Shown piece after piece: positions 24,890-37,797 of a DNA stretch of 52,319 nt. The notes below the pieces were generated by a model. It searched no databases and was not told where the DNA came from. It saw nothing but the letters and a program-made list of their open reading frames with translations. Both the position numbers and the translations under genes were made by a program. Source of the DNA: Bacilli bacterium. GTDB taxonomy: Bacteria; Bacillota_I; Bacilli_A; RFN20; CAG-826. How positions within the stretch are numbered: the stretch's first letter is position 1; the number at the start of each line of letters is the position of its first letter. Where the stretch lies: contig JAFXWB010000065.1 of the NCBI GenBank assembly GCA_017534425.1, positions 1 to 52,319 on the forward strand, read 5' to 3'.

Positions 24890-27259
24890 TTAGTTTCTAC
24901 TTTCAATAAAGCCTTTAATGTTAGATGCGTTTTCGTATGAATCAAAAGATTCACCGTTTGGGACAATTAATGTTGGAGCCTTTTTAACACCAAGTTTCAT
25001 AGTAAGTTCTGGATTTTCTTCAGCATCAACCCAAGTGTACTTAATGCCAGCCTTGTCTAATAACATCTTTGACATTTTGCAGTTTGGACATGTTTTTGTA
25101 CCAAATAAGGTAATTCCATCAATGGTTGCTGCTTTCTTTTCGGTTTCTGAATCACAAGCATGAAGTTCGTGTGTTAAATGAGAATTTGCTGGATCATATT
25201 CTTTACGATCATTGAATTCTGCGAGCTTACCATCATTCCAGTTTTGGACTGGTCTATAGTAACCAGTAATTCTGGAGTAGACTTCTGTCTTAGCACCACA
25301 ATGTGGGCATTGATATTGTTCGCCTTCAATATAACCGTGGTCTTTACATACTGAGTATGTTGGAGACATTGTGTAGTAAGGAATGTGATAGTTTTCTGCA
25401 ATCTTTCTAACAAGATTCATACATGATTTGTATGATGGAAGTTTTTGTCCTAAGAAACAATGGAAGACTGTACCTGAGGTATAAAGGGTTTGAAGTCCAT
25501 CTTGAATATCAAGAGCTTTGAAGATGTCATCTGTAAAGCCAACTGGTAAGTGTGAAGAGTTGGTATAGTATGGAGTCTTTGCAGTTCCTTCGGAAGCACA
25601 GATGATGTCTGGGTATCTCTTCTTGTCGTGTTTTGCAAGACGGAAGGATGTTGATTCAGCAGGTGTTGCTTCGAGGTTATAAAGATCACCATAGAGTTCT
25701 TGATAGTCAGAAAGTCTTTCTCTCATGTGATTGAGAACTTGTTTGGTAAATTCTTGTGCTTCTGGATGAGATAAATCCATTCTTAACCAACGTGCATTTA
25801 AGCATGTTTCGTTCATACCAACTAAGCCAATTGTGGAGAAGTGGTTAGCAAATGTGCCTAAATAACGTTTGGTATATGGATAAAGACCAGCTTCAAGAAG
25901 TTTGGTAATTGTATCTCTCTTCACTTTAAGTGAACGAGCGGAGATGTCCATAATCTTATCGAGTCTAGCATAGAAATCAGCTTCATCAGTTGCAAGATAT
26001 GCAATTCTTGGCATGTTGATTGTGACAACGCCAACTGAACCTGTGGATTCGCCTGAACCGAAGAAACCACCGGATTTCTTACGAAGTTCTCTTAAGTCGA
26101 GTCTTAATCTGCAGCACATAGAACGAACATCGCTTGGTTCCATATCAGAATTGATATAGTTAGAGAAGTAAGGTGTTCCGTACTTGGCTGTCATTGTGAA
26201 TAACAACTTGTTGTTTTCAGTTTCTGACCAGTCGAAGTTTTTTGTGATTGAATATGTTGGGATTGGATATTGGAATCCACGACCATTAGCATCACCTTCG
26301 ATCATAACTTCGATAAAGGCTTTGTTAACCATATCCATTTCAGCTTTACAATCTTTGTACTTGAAGTTCATTTCTTTGCCACCAACGATAGCATTGAGTT
26401 CTGCCATATCATTTGGAACAACCCAGTCTAATGTGATGTTGGTGAAAGGGGCTTGTGTTCCCCATCTGGATGGTGTATTAACACCATAAATAAAGGATTG
26501 GATACATTGTTTGACTTCTTTATAGCTGAGATTATCAACTTTAACAAATGGGGCTAAGTAGGTGTCAAATGATGAGAAGGCTTGTGCGCCGGCCCATTCA
26601 TTTTGCATAATGCCCAAGAAGTTAACCATTTGGTTACAAAGTGTTGATAAGTGAGATGCTGGAGCTGATGTGATCTTTCCAACAACACCGCCTAAACCTT
26701 CTTGAATAAGTTGTTTAAGTGACCAACCTGCACAGTAACCTGTGAGCATTGATAAGTCGTGGATGTGAATATCAGCATTCTTATGTGCATCACCGATTTC
26801 CTTATCATAAATTTCGCTTAACCAGTAGTTTGCAGTAATAGCACCAGAGTTAGAAAGGATAAGACCACCAACAGAGTATGTAACTGTGGAGTTTTCTTTA
26901 ACTCTCCAGTCGTTAATCTTTAAATAGTTATCAATAACGTTTTTGTAATCGATACTTGTTTGAGAGATTTGACGAAGGGATTCGTGTTTCTTTCTGTAAA
27001 CGATGTAGGATTTAGCGACATCGATGTAACCACATTGTATTAAGACAACTTCAACTGAATCTTGGATATCTTCAACTGAAACTGTTTCGTCCGCTTTAAT
27101 TTTTGAATTGAAATCTGCTGTTACGCGTAATGCGAGCATTTCAATTAAATCATGTGTGTAGAACTTATGTTCTTGAATAAATGCGCGTTCAATTGCGTTT
27201 TCGATTTTCTTTATGTCGAAGTCTTTAATTGAACCGTCTCTTTTTAAGATTTTAATCAT
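24890..27259 (-). CDS. nrdD: Anaerobic ribonucleoside-triphosphate reductase fused to a glutaredoxin-like domain
   Basis: 789 residues. N-terminal ATP-cone (MIKILKRDGSIKDFD, residues 1-95), glycyl-radical reductase core, Zn-site cysteines (VCKDHGY…CPHCG, ~645-665), glycyl-radical region ITGYYRPVQNWNDGK (~674), then a distinct C-terminal domain (~710-789) with FGTKTCPNCKMSK and the cis-Pro block KAPTLIVP. That domain is glutaredoxin/thioredoxin-like. It makes dNTPs from NTPs under anoxia. The fusion plus adjacent trxB suggests reduction by NADPH/TrxB or formate-independent thiol chemistry. Confidence 0.92.
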   Translation of the reverse strand: MIKILKRDGSIKDFDIKKIENAIERAFIQEHKFYTHDLIEMLALRVTADFNSKIKADETVSVEDIQDSVEVVLIQCGYIDVAKSYIVYRKKHESLRQISQTSIDYKNVIDNYLKINDWRVKENSTVTYSVGGLILSNSGAITANYWLSEIYDKEIGDAHKNADIHIHDLSMLTGYCAGWSLKQLIQEGLGGVVGKITSAPASHLSTLCNQMVNFLGIMQNEWAGAQAFSSFDTYLAPFVKVDNLSYKEVKQCIQSFIYGVNTPSRWGTQAPFTNITLDWVVPNDMAELNAIVGGKEMNFKYKDCKAEMDMVNKAFIEVMIEGDANGRGFQYPIPTYSITKNFDWSETENNKLLFTMTAKYGTPYFSNYINSDMEPSDVRSMCCRLRLDLRELRKKSGGFFGSGESTGSVGVVTINMPRIAYLATDEADFYARLDKIMDISARSLKVKRDTITKLLEAGLYPYTKRYLGTFANHFSTIGLVGMNETCLNARWLRMDLSHPEAQEFTKQVLNHMRERLSDYQELYGDLYNLEATPAESTSFRLAKHDKKRYPDIICASEGTAKTPYYTNSSHLPVGFTDDIFKALDIQDGLQTLYTSGTVFHCFLGQKLPSYKSCMNLVRKIAENYHIPYYTMSPTYSVCKDHGYIEGEQYQCPHCGAKTEVYSRITGYYRPVQNWNDGKLAEFNDRKEYDPANSHLTHELHACDSETEKKAATIDGITLFGTKTCPNCKMSKMLLDKAGIKYTWVDAEENPELTMKLGVKKAPTLIVPNGESFDSYENASNIKGFIESRN

Positions 27260-27286
27260 ACTTTTCTCCTATTTTTGGGTGTTTAA

Positions 27287-27352
27287 AAAATACTCTGCAA
27301 GCAGTGTATTTTCCCGAACATCGGGTTGGATATGTCGGTAAGCATAATTATA
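27287..27352 (-). promoter_or_regulatory. nrdD promoter and structured leader
   Basis: TATAAT on the minus strand at 27347-27352. The leader (about 80 nt) contains a CCCGA/TCGGG hairpin (27313-27325) directly followed by a 26-bp near-perfect palindrome (27287-27312, 11 of 12 arm positions matching). On the minus strand the palindrome is followed by TTTTTT, so it can act as a repressor site or as an attenuator. AGGAG precedes the ATG. Confidence 0.55.
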
Positions 27353-27393
27353 TAGAATAAATATTAATATGGTGAAACTTTTTAAACAAAAAC

Positions 27394-27406
27394 TATACAC
27401 TGTATA
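27394..27406. promoter_or_regulatory. Palindrome upstream of the nrdD promoter
   Basis: Perfect odd palindrome TATACA-C-TGTATA, about 40 bp upstream of the -10 box. It is not a clear NrdR box. Possible operator. Confidence 0.35.
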
Positions 27407-27444
27407 TATTTTTATGTAATTGTTCCGATTTAATCACAAAGTTA

Positions 27445-27472
27445 TAAAAAAAGCCTGGTTATGTTAACCAGA
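27445..27472 (-). terminator. Terminator of the pcrA-to-MazG operon
   Basis: CTGGTTA-ACA-TAACCAG hairpin followed by GC and T7 on the minus strand, just after the MazG-like stop. Confidence 0.88.
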
Positions 27473-27492
27473 CTAATTTAATATCTTTGATA

Positions 27493-27807
27493 TTATTCGT
27501 TATACTTCTTCGCTTGACCCTTAAATTTCTCAATTGGGTACTTTTTCTCGTTTTGATCCATTTTTTCGTTTATGACTTCGTCAAGGTCTAATTTTAACTC
27601 ATCAGCAAGATTTTGACAGTTCACAATAACGTCCGCAAGTTCTTCTTTTACCTTGTCTATTTTGAAGTCTTCACTCCATTGGAAACACTCGAGAAGTTCG
27701 GTTGCTTCCACCGCAATTGTTTTAGCTAATGCGTTTGGAGTGTGATACTTATTCCAATCACGATCAGAAGTAAACTTTCTAATACGTTTGATAGTTTTCT
27801 TCTTCAT
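27493..27807 (-). CDS. MazG-like nucleotide pyrophosphohydrolase
   Basis: 104 residues of the all-alpha NTP pyrophosphatase type (RS21-C6/MazG-like). Metal-binding acidic motifs: EATELLECFQW (residues ~33-43) and EELADVIVNC (~55-64), as in EXXE…EXXD. It starts with a basic helix and DRDWNKYHTP, seen in dCTPase/RS21-C6 proteins. It removes pyrophosphate from house-cleaning or excess (d)NTPs. Last gene of a long operon, 8 nt after the hydrolase, and next to nrdD, which fits dNTP pool control. Confidence 0.85.
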   Translation of the reverse strand: MKKKTIKRIRKFTSDRDWNKYHTPNALAKTIAVEATELLECFQWSEDFKIDKVKEELADVIVNCQNLADELKLDLDEVINEKMDQNEKKYPIEKFKGQAKKYNE

Positions 27808-27815
27808 TAATAAAC

Positions 27816-28724
27816 CTATTTCTTAATGAAATTAAGAATGTCGTTATAAACTGTTAACTTATCATCTTCATTAAGAATTTCGTGTCTCATATGTTCATAT
27901 AATTTGAGCTCTGCATTCTTAATGCCAAGTTTATGATAAAGATCAACTAATGATTTTGGACCTTTGCCAAATGCACCAACTGGATCATCAGCACCAGCAG
28001 TAACTAAGATTGGAAGATCTTTATTAATCTTATCTAAGAATTTTTTACGATAGAGTCTGCGGTTTCCCTTTAAAAGCTCTCTATAGAAACCATTTGAAGA
28101 TGGATGACCAAGTTTTGGATCTTCAATGTATCTATTAACATTTTCAACATTGTAAGAAAGCCAGTCACAATCGGTTTTTCTATCTTTGACTGATTTTGCG
28201 TATGCTCCAACTGCCATTGACTTAAGAAATTTAGCTTCTTTGTTTTCGCCTGCACATTTTGCTACGAGTCTAGCAAGTTGATAACCGATTCCATATAAGC
28301 CTTTTGCGTTTGGACCATTGGTTCCCATGATAATTGCCTTTGTTGGGCGCTTATTATAACGTTGAATGTAATCTTGAACCATAAATGAGCCCATTGAGTG
28401 GCCAAAGATAATTAATGGTTTGTCTTTGATAGCATATTTTTTAGCAACATCGTCAAGAACTCTAACACATTTAGAGAAGAATGAACGTGGAACAATTCCT
28501 AATTGAGAAAGGTCTGTAACACTTTCACCTTGTCCGTAGTGGTCAATACAATAAACGTTATAGCCATTCTTATTTAAGAACTGTGCAAAATCATCATAAC
28601 GATATGAAGCTTCTTCCATGCCTGTTGCAATAACTACAACACCTTCTGGTTTTTCGCATTCCCACGCAAAGCCAAACAGAATGTCTTCGTTGATGGTTTT
28701 AATACTGATACTTTTTCTTTCCAT
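27816..28724 (-). CDS. Alpha/beta hydrolase, lysophospholipase/monoglyceride-lipase-like
   Basis: 302 residues. Cap-type alpha/beta hydrolase: FGHSMGSF (nucleophile Ser, ~108), AGADDPVG with the acid Asp (~237), and YEHMRHEIL with the catalytic His (~275). The N-terminal VVVIATGMEEASYRYDDFA, IDHYGQGES and cap residues match bacterial monoacylglycerol lipase/lysophospholipase (Hydrolase_4). Cytoplasmic, no signal. AGGAGG before the ATG. It lies 11 nt after galE in the operon. Confidence 0.86.
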   Translation of the reverse strand: MERKSISIKTINEDILFGFAWECEKPEGVVVIATGMEEASYRYDDFAQFLNKNGYNVYCIDHYGQGESVTDLSQLGIVPRSFFSKCVRVLDDVAKKYAIKDKPLIIFGHSMGSFMVQDYIQRYNKRPTKAIIMGTNGPNAKGLYGIGYQLARLVAKCAGENKEAKFLKSMAVGAYAKSVKDRKTDCDWLSYNVENVNRYIEDPKLGHPSSNGFYRELLKGNRRLYRKKFLDKINKDLPILVTAGADDPVGAFGKGPKSLVDLYHKLGIKNAELKLYEHMRHEILNEDDKLTVYNDILNFIKK

Positions 28725-28735
28725 TTTGGTACCTC

Positions 28736-29755
28736 CTATTCATCAAAACCTTTTGGATTGTTCTTTTGCCAATTCCAAGAGTCTCTACATGCATCGACTA
28801 TACTTCTTGAACATTTGAAGCCCATCTCACGATAAGCCTTATCTGCGTTAGCATAGCAGGCAGCAATGTCTCCTGGACGACGATCAACAATCACATAATT
28901 AATTTTTATATTGTTCGCTTCCTCGAAAGCGTGAACCAATTCTAATACTGAAGTTCCCTTGCCTGTACCGAGGTTATAAATCAAAAGTCCCGGTTTTTCC
29001 TCTATTTTTTTGAGTGCAAGGATGTGGCCGTGTGCCAAATCATCAACGTGAATGTAGTCACGAACACCTGTGCCGTCTGGTGTATCATAATCGTCTCCAA
29101 ATACTTGAAGCTGTTTAAGTTTTCCGACAGCGACCTGAGTAATGTATGGCATTAAATTATTTGGAATGCCTTGTGGGTCTTCACCAATCAAACCTGATTT
29201 GTGAGCCCCGATTGGATTGAAATACCTAAGCAAGACAATGTTCCATGATTTATCATTTTTAGCAACATCTTTGAGTAAATACTCAATTCTTAATTTTGTT
29301 TCACCATATGGGTTAGTGGTTGGTCCAAGTTTATCTTCTTCGTAAATAGGGACTCTTTCAGGATTTCCATATACTGTAGCAGAGCTTGAGAAAACAATAT
29401 TCTTGCAATTGTGTTTCTCCATAACTCGAAGTAAAACTTCTGTTGATCCAATGTTGTTATCAAAGTAGAGTTGTGGCTTTTGAACCGATTCGCCAACGGA
29501 TTTTAGACCTGCAAAATGAATAACAGCAAAAATGTCATGTTTTTCAAAAATCTTATTCAAATTTTCTTCATCACGAACATCATATTCGTAAAAAAGTGGC
29601 CTTTTTCCGATGATTTTTTCAATTCTATTTAATACTTCAGGCTTCGAATTAACTAAATTATCTACAATAATTGGCTCATATCCTGCTTCATATAATTGAA
29701 TAACGGTGTGAGAACCAATATAGCCCATACCGCCTGTAACCAAAATCTTTTTCAT
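28736..29755 (-). CDS. galE: UDP-glucose 4-epimerase
   Basis: 339 residues, extended SDR family: GGMGYIGSHT (NAD binding, residues 8-17), catalytic SSSATVYG with Ser/Thr (~125), YGETK with Tyr and Lys (~150), and VRDYIHVDDLA in the substrate region. Interconverts UDP-glucose and UDP-galactose for surface sugars. Its ATG overlaps the gatB stop (TAATG). Its presence in this housekeeping operon agrees with the glycosyltransferases at the window end only loosely. Confidence 0.95.
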   Translation of the reverse strand: MKKILVTGGMGYIGSHTVIQLYEAGYEPIIVDNLVNSKPEVLNRIEKIIGKRPLFYEYDVRDEENLNKIFEKHDIFAVIHFAGLKSVGESVQKPQLYFDNNIGSTEVLLRVMEKHNCKNIVFSSSATVYGNPERVPIYEEDKLGPTTNPYGETKLRIEYLLKDVAKNDKSWNIVLLRYFNPIGAHKSGLIGEDPQGIPNNLMPYITQVAVGKLKQLQVFGDDYDTPDGTGVRDYIHVDDLAHGHILALKKIEEKPGLLIYNLGTGKGTSVLELVHAFEEANNIKINYVIVDRRPGDIAACYANADKAYREMGFKCSRSIVDACRDSWNWQKNNPKGFDE

Positions 29756-31185
29756 TAGCGTTTCTTTAACTCCTCTAACAACAAATCGGTCGTAAGTTTT
29801 GGATTAATCTTGCCTTGTGTAAGTTTCATAGTTTGACCAACTAAGAAACCAAGAGCACGGCCTTTTCCTTCTTTATAGTCAATGATTGCTTGTGGATTTG
29901 CTTCTAAAACTTTGTTAATTGTGTCTTTGATAAAATCAAGGTCACTAATTTGAGAAGAAATTCCGAGCATCTCTTTTGCTTTACTAGCATCAACTCCAGC
30001 TTCAAGCATCTTTGCAAAGATTTCTCTTGCTTGATTAGAGTTAACTTCATTTGCTTCCACCATCTTAACTAGACCCGCTAATCTTTCTGGTGAAAGTGGG
30101 AATTCAGTAATTGAGATAATGTTCTTATTTAAATAAGCTGCCACATCAACATTAATCCAGTTCGCTAAAAGTTTATAAGCTTTTGAATACTTTGTTGCCT
30201 CATCATAATAGTCAGAAACCGCTTTTTCACTTACTAGCAAGGAAGCATCATAATCATTTAATCCGTGTTCATTTATATAACGGTTCTTCTTAGATTCAGC
30301 GAGTTCAGGACATGAATCAATTGCATTTTTAATAAACTCATCACTTAGTCTAATTGGAGTGATATTGGTCTCTGGATAATATTTATAATCAACAGAATCT
30401 GTCTTAAGACGCATTGAAATTGTTTCGTTTTTCTTATCATCATAACGACGTGTTTCTTGGAGAATTTCTTTTCCTTCTTCAAGAAGTTTAGCTTGTCTAT
30501 TAACTTCAAAATCAATCGCCTTTTGGACATAATTAATTGAGTTAATATTCTTAACTTCTACTTTTGTTCCAAAAGTATTACTTCCTTTTGGTCTAATGGA
30601 AACGTTGGTGTCAACACGAAGTGAACCCTCTTCCATCTTTCCATCAGAAACACCAGAGAAGACAACGATTGAACGAATCTTTTCTACATATTTCATTGCT
30701 TCTTCACCACTTCTTAATTCTGGTTTAGAAACAATTTCGATTAGTGGAGTTCCAGCACGGTTGTAGTTAAGCAATGTAAATGCTGGGAAGTGGAGTTGTT
30801 TGCAGGTGTCTTCTTCTATATGAAGTCTTTCAATACCAATGCGTTTGGTCTTTCCACCAACTTCAATTTCTAAATAGCCATCACTACCAATTGGACGCCT
30901 ATCTTGTGTGATTTGGAATCCTTTTGGAAGGTCACTATAGAAATAGTTTTTACGATCGAAATGAAGTTCATTATCAATTTTCATGTGTAGAGCATTAGAA
31001 ACTCTAATTGCATAGATAACGCCTTCTTTATTGACTGTTGGAAGCGTGCCTGGGAAAGCCATATCTAAAGGAGCACATAAAGTATTTGGTTCTTTTCCGT
31101 ATGCGACAGGTGCAGTAGAAAACATTTTGGATTTTGTCTTTAATTCAACGTGAATTTCAAGACCAATAACAGGTTCAAATTCCAT
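29755..31185 (-). CDS. gatB: Asp/Glu-tRNA(Asn/Gln) amidotransferase subunit B
   Basis: 476 residues, full length for GatB. Begins MEFEPVIGLEIHVEL; contains DLPKGFQITQ, NYNRAGTPLIEIVS, and the C-terminal tail domain with GQTMKLTQGKINPK. Binds the tRNA acceptor, phosphorylates the mischarged Glu/Asp, and receives ammonia from GatA. Start overlaps the gatA stop (TAATG) with GGAGG just upstream. Confidence 0.97.
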   Translation of the reverse strand: MEFEPVIGLEIHVELKTKSKMFSTAPVAYGKEPNTLCAPLDMAFPGTLPTVNKEGVIYAIRVSNALHMKIDNELHFDRKNYFYSDLPKGFQITQDRRPIGSDGYLEIEVGGKTKRIGIERLHIEEDTCKQLHFPAFTLLNYNRAGTPLIEIVSKPELRSGEEAMKYVEKIRSIVVFSGVSDGKMEEGSLRVDTNVSIRPKGSNTFGTKVEVKNINSINYVQKAIDFEVNRQAKLLEEGKEILQETRRYDDKKNETISMRLKTDSVDYKYYPETNITPIRLSDEFIKNAIDSCPELAESKKNRYINEHGLNDYDASLLVSEKAVSDYYDEATKYSKAYKLLANWINVDVAAYLNKNIISITEFPLSPERLAGLVKMVEANEVNSNQAREIFAKMLEAGVDASKAKEMLGISSQISDLDFIKDTINKVLEANPQAIIDYKEGKGRALGFLVGQTMKLTQGKINPKLTTDLLLEELKKR

Positions 31186-32642
31186 TATTTGTTTCCTCCT
31201 TTCGCATAGATATTGGCAAGTCCAGTAATTTGCTCAAGTTCATAAGAAACTTGGAAGAGTTCTTTCTCTTCAAAAGCTCTACCCATCAAGTTCGCGCCAA
31301 ATGGCATACCATCTTTAAATCCGATTGGAAGGGTAATTGAAGGAAGACCAGCAAAATTTCCTAAACATAAGTGGTTATCGGCAATTAAATATTCGTCTGA
31401 TAATCTATCACTTGCTTCATTAAATTTTGGAGCAATGCTAGGAGCAGCTGGAAGATAGATAAAATCGTTTTCTTTAAGGATATTATTGATTGCTTCGACA
31501 ATTCTACGTCTATTCTTTTGAGCACGAAGGAACAAATCGTGTTGATTTTCTTTCATTAAAGCAAAGCTTCCAATAACAAAACGACGTTTAATAAGCTCAC
31601 CAAAACCTCTAGTTCTTGCATCACTCATGACTTCTTCAAAAGTTGTGCCGTTTGAAAGTGGACCAAATTTAATGCCGTCCATATTTGCATTATTAGATGT
31701 TGCTTCAGCACACGAAATAACAAAATATGTCGGGAATAAAGAAAGCAACAAATCGTTTGGAAGAGAGACTTCTTTAATTTCGAATCCGCGTTTCTTAAAA
31801 CCTTCAACAGTTTTATTAAAAGCATCAAGAACGTCCTTGTCTTTGACTGAGTCTCTAATCTCTTTAATTATTGAAATCCTACGTTTTTCACAGGAATTTT
31901 TAAGATTTTCAAAATATTTACCAACAGGTTTAGTAGATGAAGTTGAATCTCTATCATCGCGGCCAGAAAGAACTTCTGTAACGATGGCCACATCTTCAAC
32001 ATTTCTTGCAAAAACACCTACTGTATCCAATGAAGGTGCAAATGGGAAAAGACCATATCTGGAAATTCTGCTCCATGTTGGTTTAAAGCCGACCAATCCA
32101 GCGAGTGATGCAGGCTTACGTGTAGAATCACCTGTATCGGATGCGAGAGCAAAAGGAACGATACCGGCAGCTGTTACAGCGGCAGATCCACATGAGGAAC
32201 CGCCAACCAATCTGGTTTTGGATTCATCCCAAGGATTATATGTTATGCCTAGATGTCCGCTTGTACCTGTGCCACCCATAGCGAGCTCGTCTAGAGTTGT
32301 TTTTCCAATAGGAACAGCTTTTGCGTTTTTAAGTCTTTCTACAACAGCGGCATCAAAAACAGGAACATAACCCTTTAAAATGTTTGATGAGCCTGTTGTT
32401 GGAACATCTTTAGTAGACATATTATCTTTGATAACAAAAGGAATACCCCAGAGAGGATTATTTGCTTCTGGTTCACCTAAGTTAGAAGCAATTTCAATTG
32501 CCTCTTGTTCCATAATATATTCAAAAGCATTGTTATTGTCCTTCTTTGCAAGTTCAATAGCATCTTTTGCTAAATCTAGTGGAGTTACCTTTTTGGAAAC
32601 TAGCAACTCATGTAATTCTAAGATTGATTTTCCTTCGTACAT
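31185..32642 (-). CDS. gatA: Asp/Glu-tRNA(Asn/Gln) amidotransferase subunit A
   Basis: 485 residues from MYEGKSILELH; an upstream reading adds residues encoded by gatC and is rejected. Amidase signature: Lys in VIKDNMST, GGSSCGSAAVTAAG, and the nucleophile Ser in SDTGDSTRKPAS. The DTGDS form (instead of DTGGS) matches what I recall for mycoplasma GatA proteins and supports placement near the Mollicutes. Hydrolyses glutamine and channels ammonia to GatB. AGGTGG before the ATG; 1 nt from the gatC stop. Confidence 0.96.
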   Translation of the reverse strand: MYEGKSILELHELLVSKKVTPLDLAKDAIELAKKDNNNAFEYIMEQEAIEIASNLGEPEANNPLWGIPFVIKDNMSTKDVPTTGSSNILKGYVPVFDAAVVERLKNAKAVPIGKTTLDELAMGGTGTSGHLGITYNPWDESKTRLVGGSSCGSAAVTAAGIVPFALASDTGDSTRKPASLAGLVGFKPTWSRISRYGLFPFAPSLDTVGVFARNVEDVAIVTEVLSGRDDRDSTSSTKPVGKYFENLKNSCEKRRISIIKEIRDSVKDKDVLDAFNKTVEGFKKRGFEIKEVSLPNDLLLSLFPTYFVISCAEATSNNANMDGIKFGPLSNGTTFEEVMSDARTRGFGELIKRRFVIGSFALMKENQHDLFLRAQKNRRRIVEAINNILKENDFIYLPAAPSIAPKFNEASDRLSDEYLIADNHLCLGNFAGLPSITLPIGFKDGMPFGANLMGRAFEEKELFQVSYELEQITGLANIYAKGGNK

Positions 32643-32643
32643 G

Positions 32644-32940
32644 TTATTGCACCACCTTTGGTAACTTAATTTGCCCACCGATTTTACGTTTTGAGTTTCT
32701 TAAAGCTTCTTCTCTTGAAAGTGGTTCTTCTGGAATGTCTTCTCTTAAATAAGAGGTTGTACATTCAAAAGGAAAAGCCATTGGTTCATATTCATCAATC
32801 GATTTATTTGAACCAATAATATCCATTTGTTTAGTGACAATATCAAACTCTTTTAATAAGGTTTCATATTCACTTTCAGACATATCAAACAGCAATCTTT
32901 TTGCTGCGTCTTTTAATACTTCAATATTGTACTGTTTCAT
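32644..32940 (-). CDS. gatC: Asp/Glu-tRNA(Asn/Gln) amidotransferase subunit C
   Basis: 98 residues, helical, like GatC: MKQYNIEVLKDAAKRLLFDMSESE at the N-terminus, the central FPFECTTSYLREDIPEEPLS linker that wraps the GatA/GatB interface, and a conserved C-terminal IKLPKVV strand. Stabilises the complex. No clear Shine-Dalgarno; it follows ligA by 14 nt. Confidence 0.85.
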   Translation of the reverse strand: MKQYNIEVLKDAAKRLLFDMSESEYETLLKEFDIVTKQMDIIGSNKSIDEYEPMAFPFECTTSYLREDIPEEPLSREEALRNSKRKIGGQIKLPKVVQ

Positions 32941-32954
32941 AGTAATTACAAATA

Positions 32955-37174
<4,220 letters not shown>

Positions 37175-37202
37175 ATAATTAAAAAGGCTATTACTTTGTA
37201 AT

Positions 37203-37231
37203 ATTCTATCACAATTACATAGATTACTCAA
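37203..37231 (-). promoter_or_regulatory. pcrA operon promoter
   Basis: TTGAGT at 37226-37231, 17-nt spacer, TAGAAT at 37203-37208 (minus strand). The predicted start near 37196 leaves a short leader of about 22 nt with no Shine-Dalgarno before ATG 37174. Confidence 0.65.
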
Positions 37232-37243
37232 TGAAAGAGAGAT

Positions 37244-37681
37244 TTATTTTAATTCAGATTTTATTTGATTTGATCCAGCTACATTTTTGGTACATTTGTG
37301 ATTAGAAATTAATAGCAATGACGGATACCCTAAAATGTAAATATCCCCAGGATTTTCCGCATTAATTAACTTTTTCGAGTCACTTGTAAGCTGATCTTTA
37401 TTGCTCCCTTTCACAAAATAAATGTCACCTCGATCTAAGGCTTTTTCGATGATGTAATTCTTCAGTTCTCCGCAATGAGTACATGTTGTCGAATAAATAT
37501 AAACATAATACCTTTCATCCATGACATCAAATATTGAATCCCAAGTTAATTCATAATCTAAAACTTCACTATAATCATGGCTTGTTGGTATTAAAATTGT
37601 TTCTTTAGTTTTTTCAATGTCTTTATTTTCAAAATTACAACCCGACATTATTAATAATGGTATTAAAAATATTCTTTTCAT
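37244..37681 (-). CDS. Lipoprotein with a thioredoxin-like CXXC motif
   Basis: 145 residues. Lipobox LIMSGC at residues 10-15. The mature domain contains YVYIYSTTCTHCGELKNYI (CTHC, residues ~67-70), the pattern of a thioredoxin-fold active site, and DIYILGYPSLLLIS, with a cis-Pro in GYPS. A membrane-anchored thiol/disulfide protein or a reductase for extracellular disulfides is a fair reading. AGGAG before the ATG. Its start faces sRNA copy 1 (divergent). Confidence 0.75.
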   Translation of the reverse strand: MKRIFLIPLLIMSGCNFENKDIEKTKETILIPTSHDYSEVLDYELTWDSIFDVMDERYYVYIYSTTCTHCGELKNYIIEKALDRGDIYFVKGSNKDQLTSDSKKLINAENPGDIYILGYPSLLLISNHKCTKNVAGSNQIKSELK

Positions 37682-37698
37682 TTTTGCGCTCCTATTTA

Positions 37699-37797
37699 TT
37701 GCAGTAAATACACTTTCTTTGTATAATATTAAAGTTAGTGTTTGCTCGCTTAGTCCCGAAAGCCCAAGTTTAGTAGGCTTTACACTAACTTTTTTTA
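37699..37797 (+). ncRNA. Candidate small RNA, copy 1
   Basis: Promoter TTGCAG 37699-37704, 17-nt spacer, TATAAT 37722-37727, with the start expected at ~37732-37734. There an 11-bp outer stem begins (37731-37741 with 37782-37792). It encloses a weak small hairpin and a 6-bp AAAGCC/GGCTTT hairpin with an 11-nt loop (37759-37781). T7 at 37790-37796 ends it. Size about 65 nt. No ORF. Its 3' end overlaps the stop codon of the antisense ORF 37785-38087. Confidence 0.6.

Noticed and set aside
27287-27312. NrdR box in front of nrdD
   Set aside because: The palindrome does not match the ACACTATATATAGTGT-like consensus, and there is no second box at a helical spacing. Kept only as an unnamed palindrome.
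31627-32370. 247-codon open frame antisense to gatA
   Set aside because: It lies wholly within the conserved amidase region of gatA, has no ribosome binding site, and its composition is that of a shadow frame.
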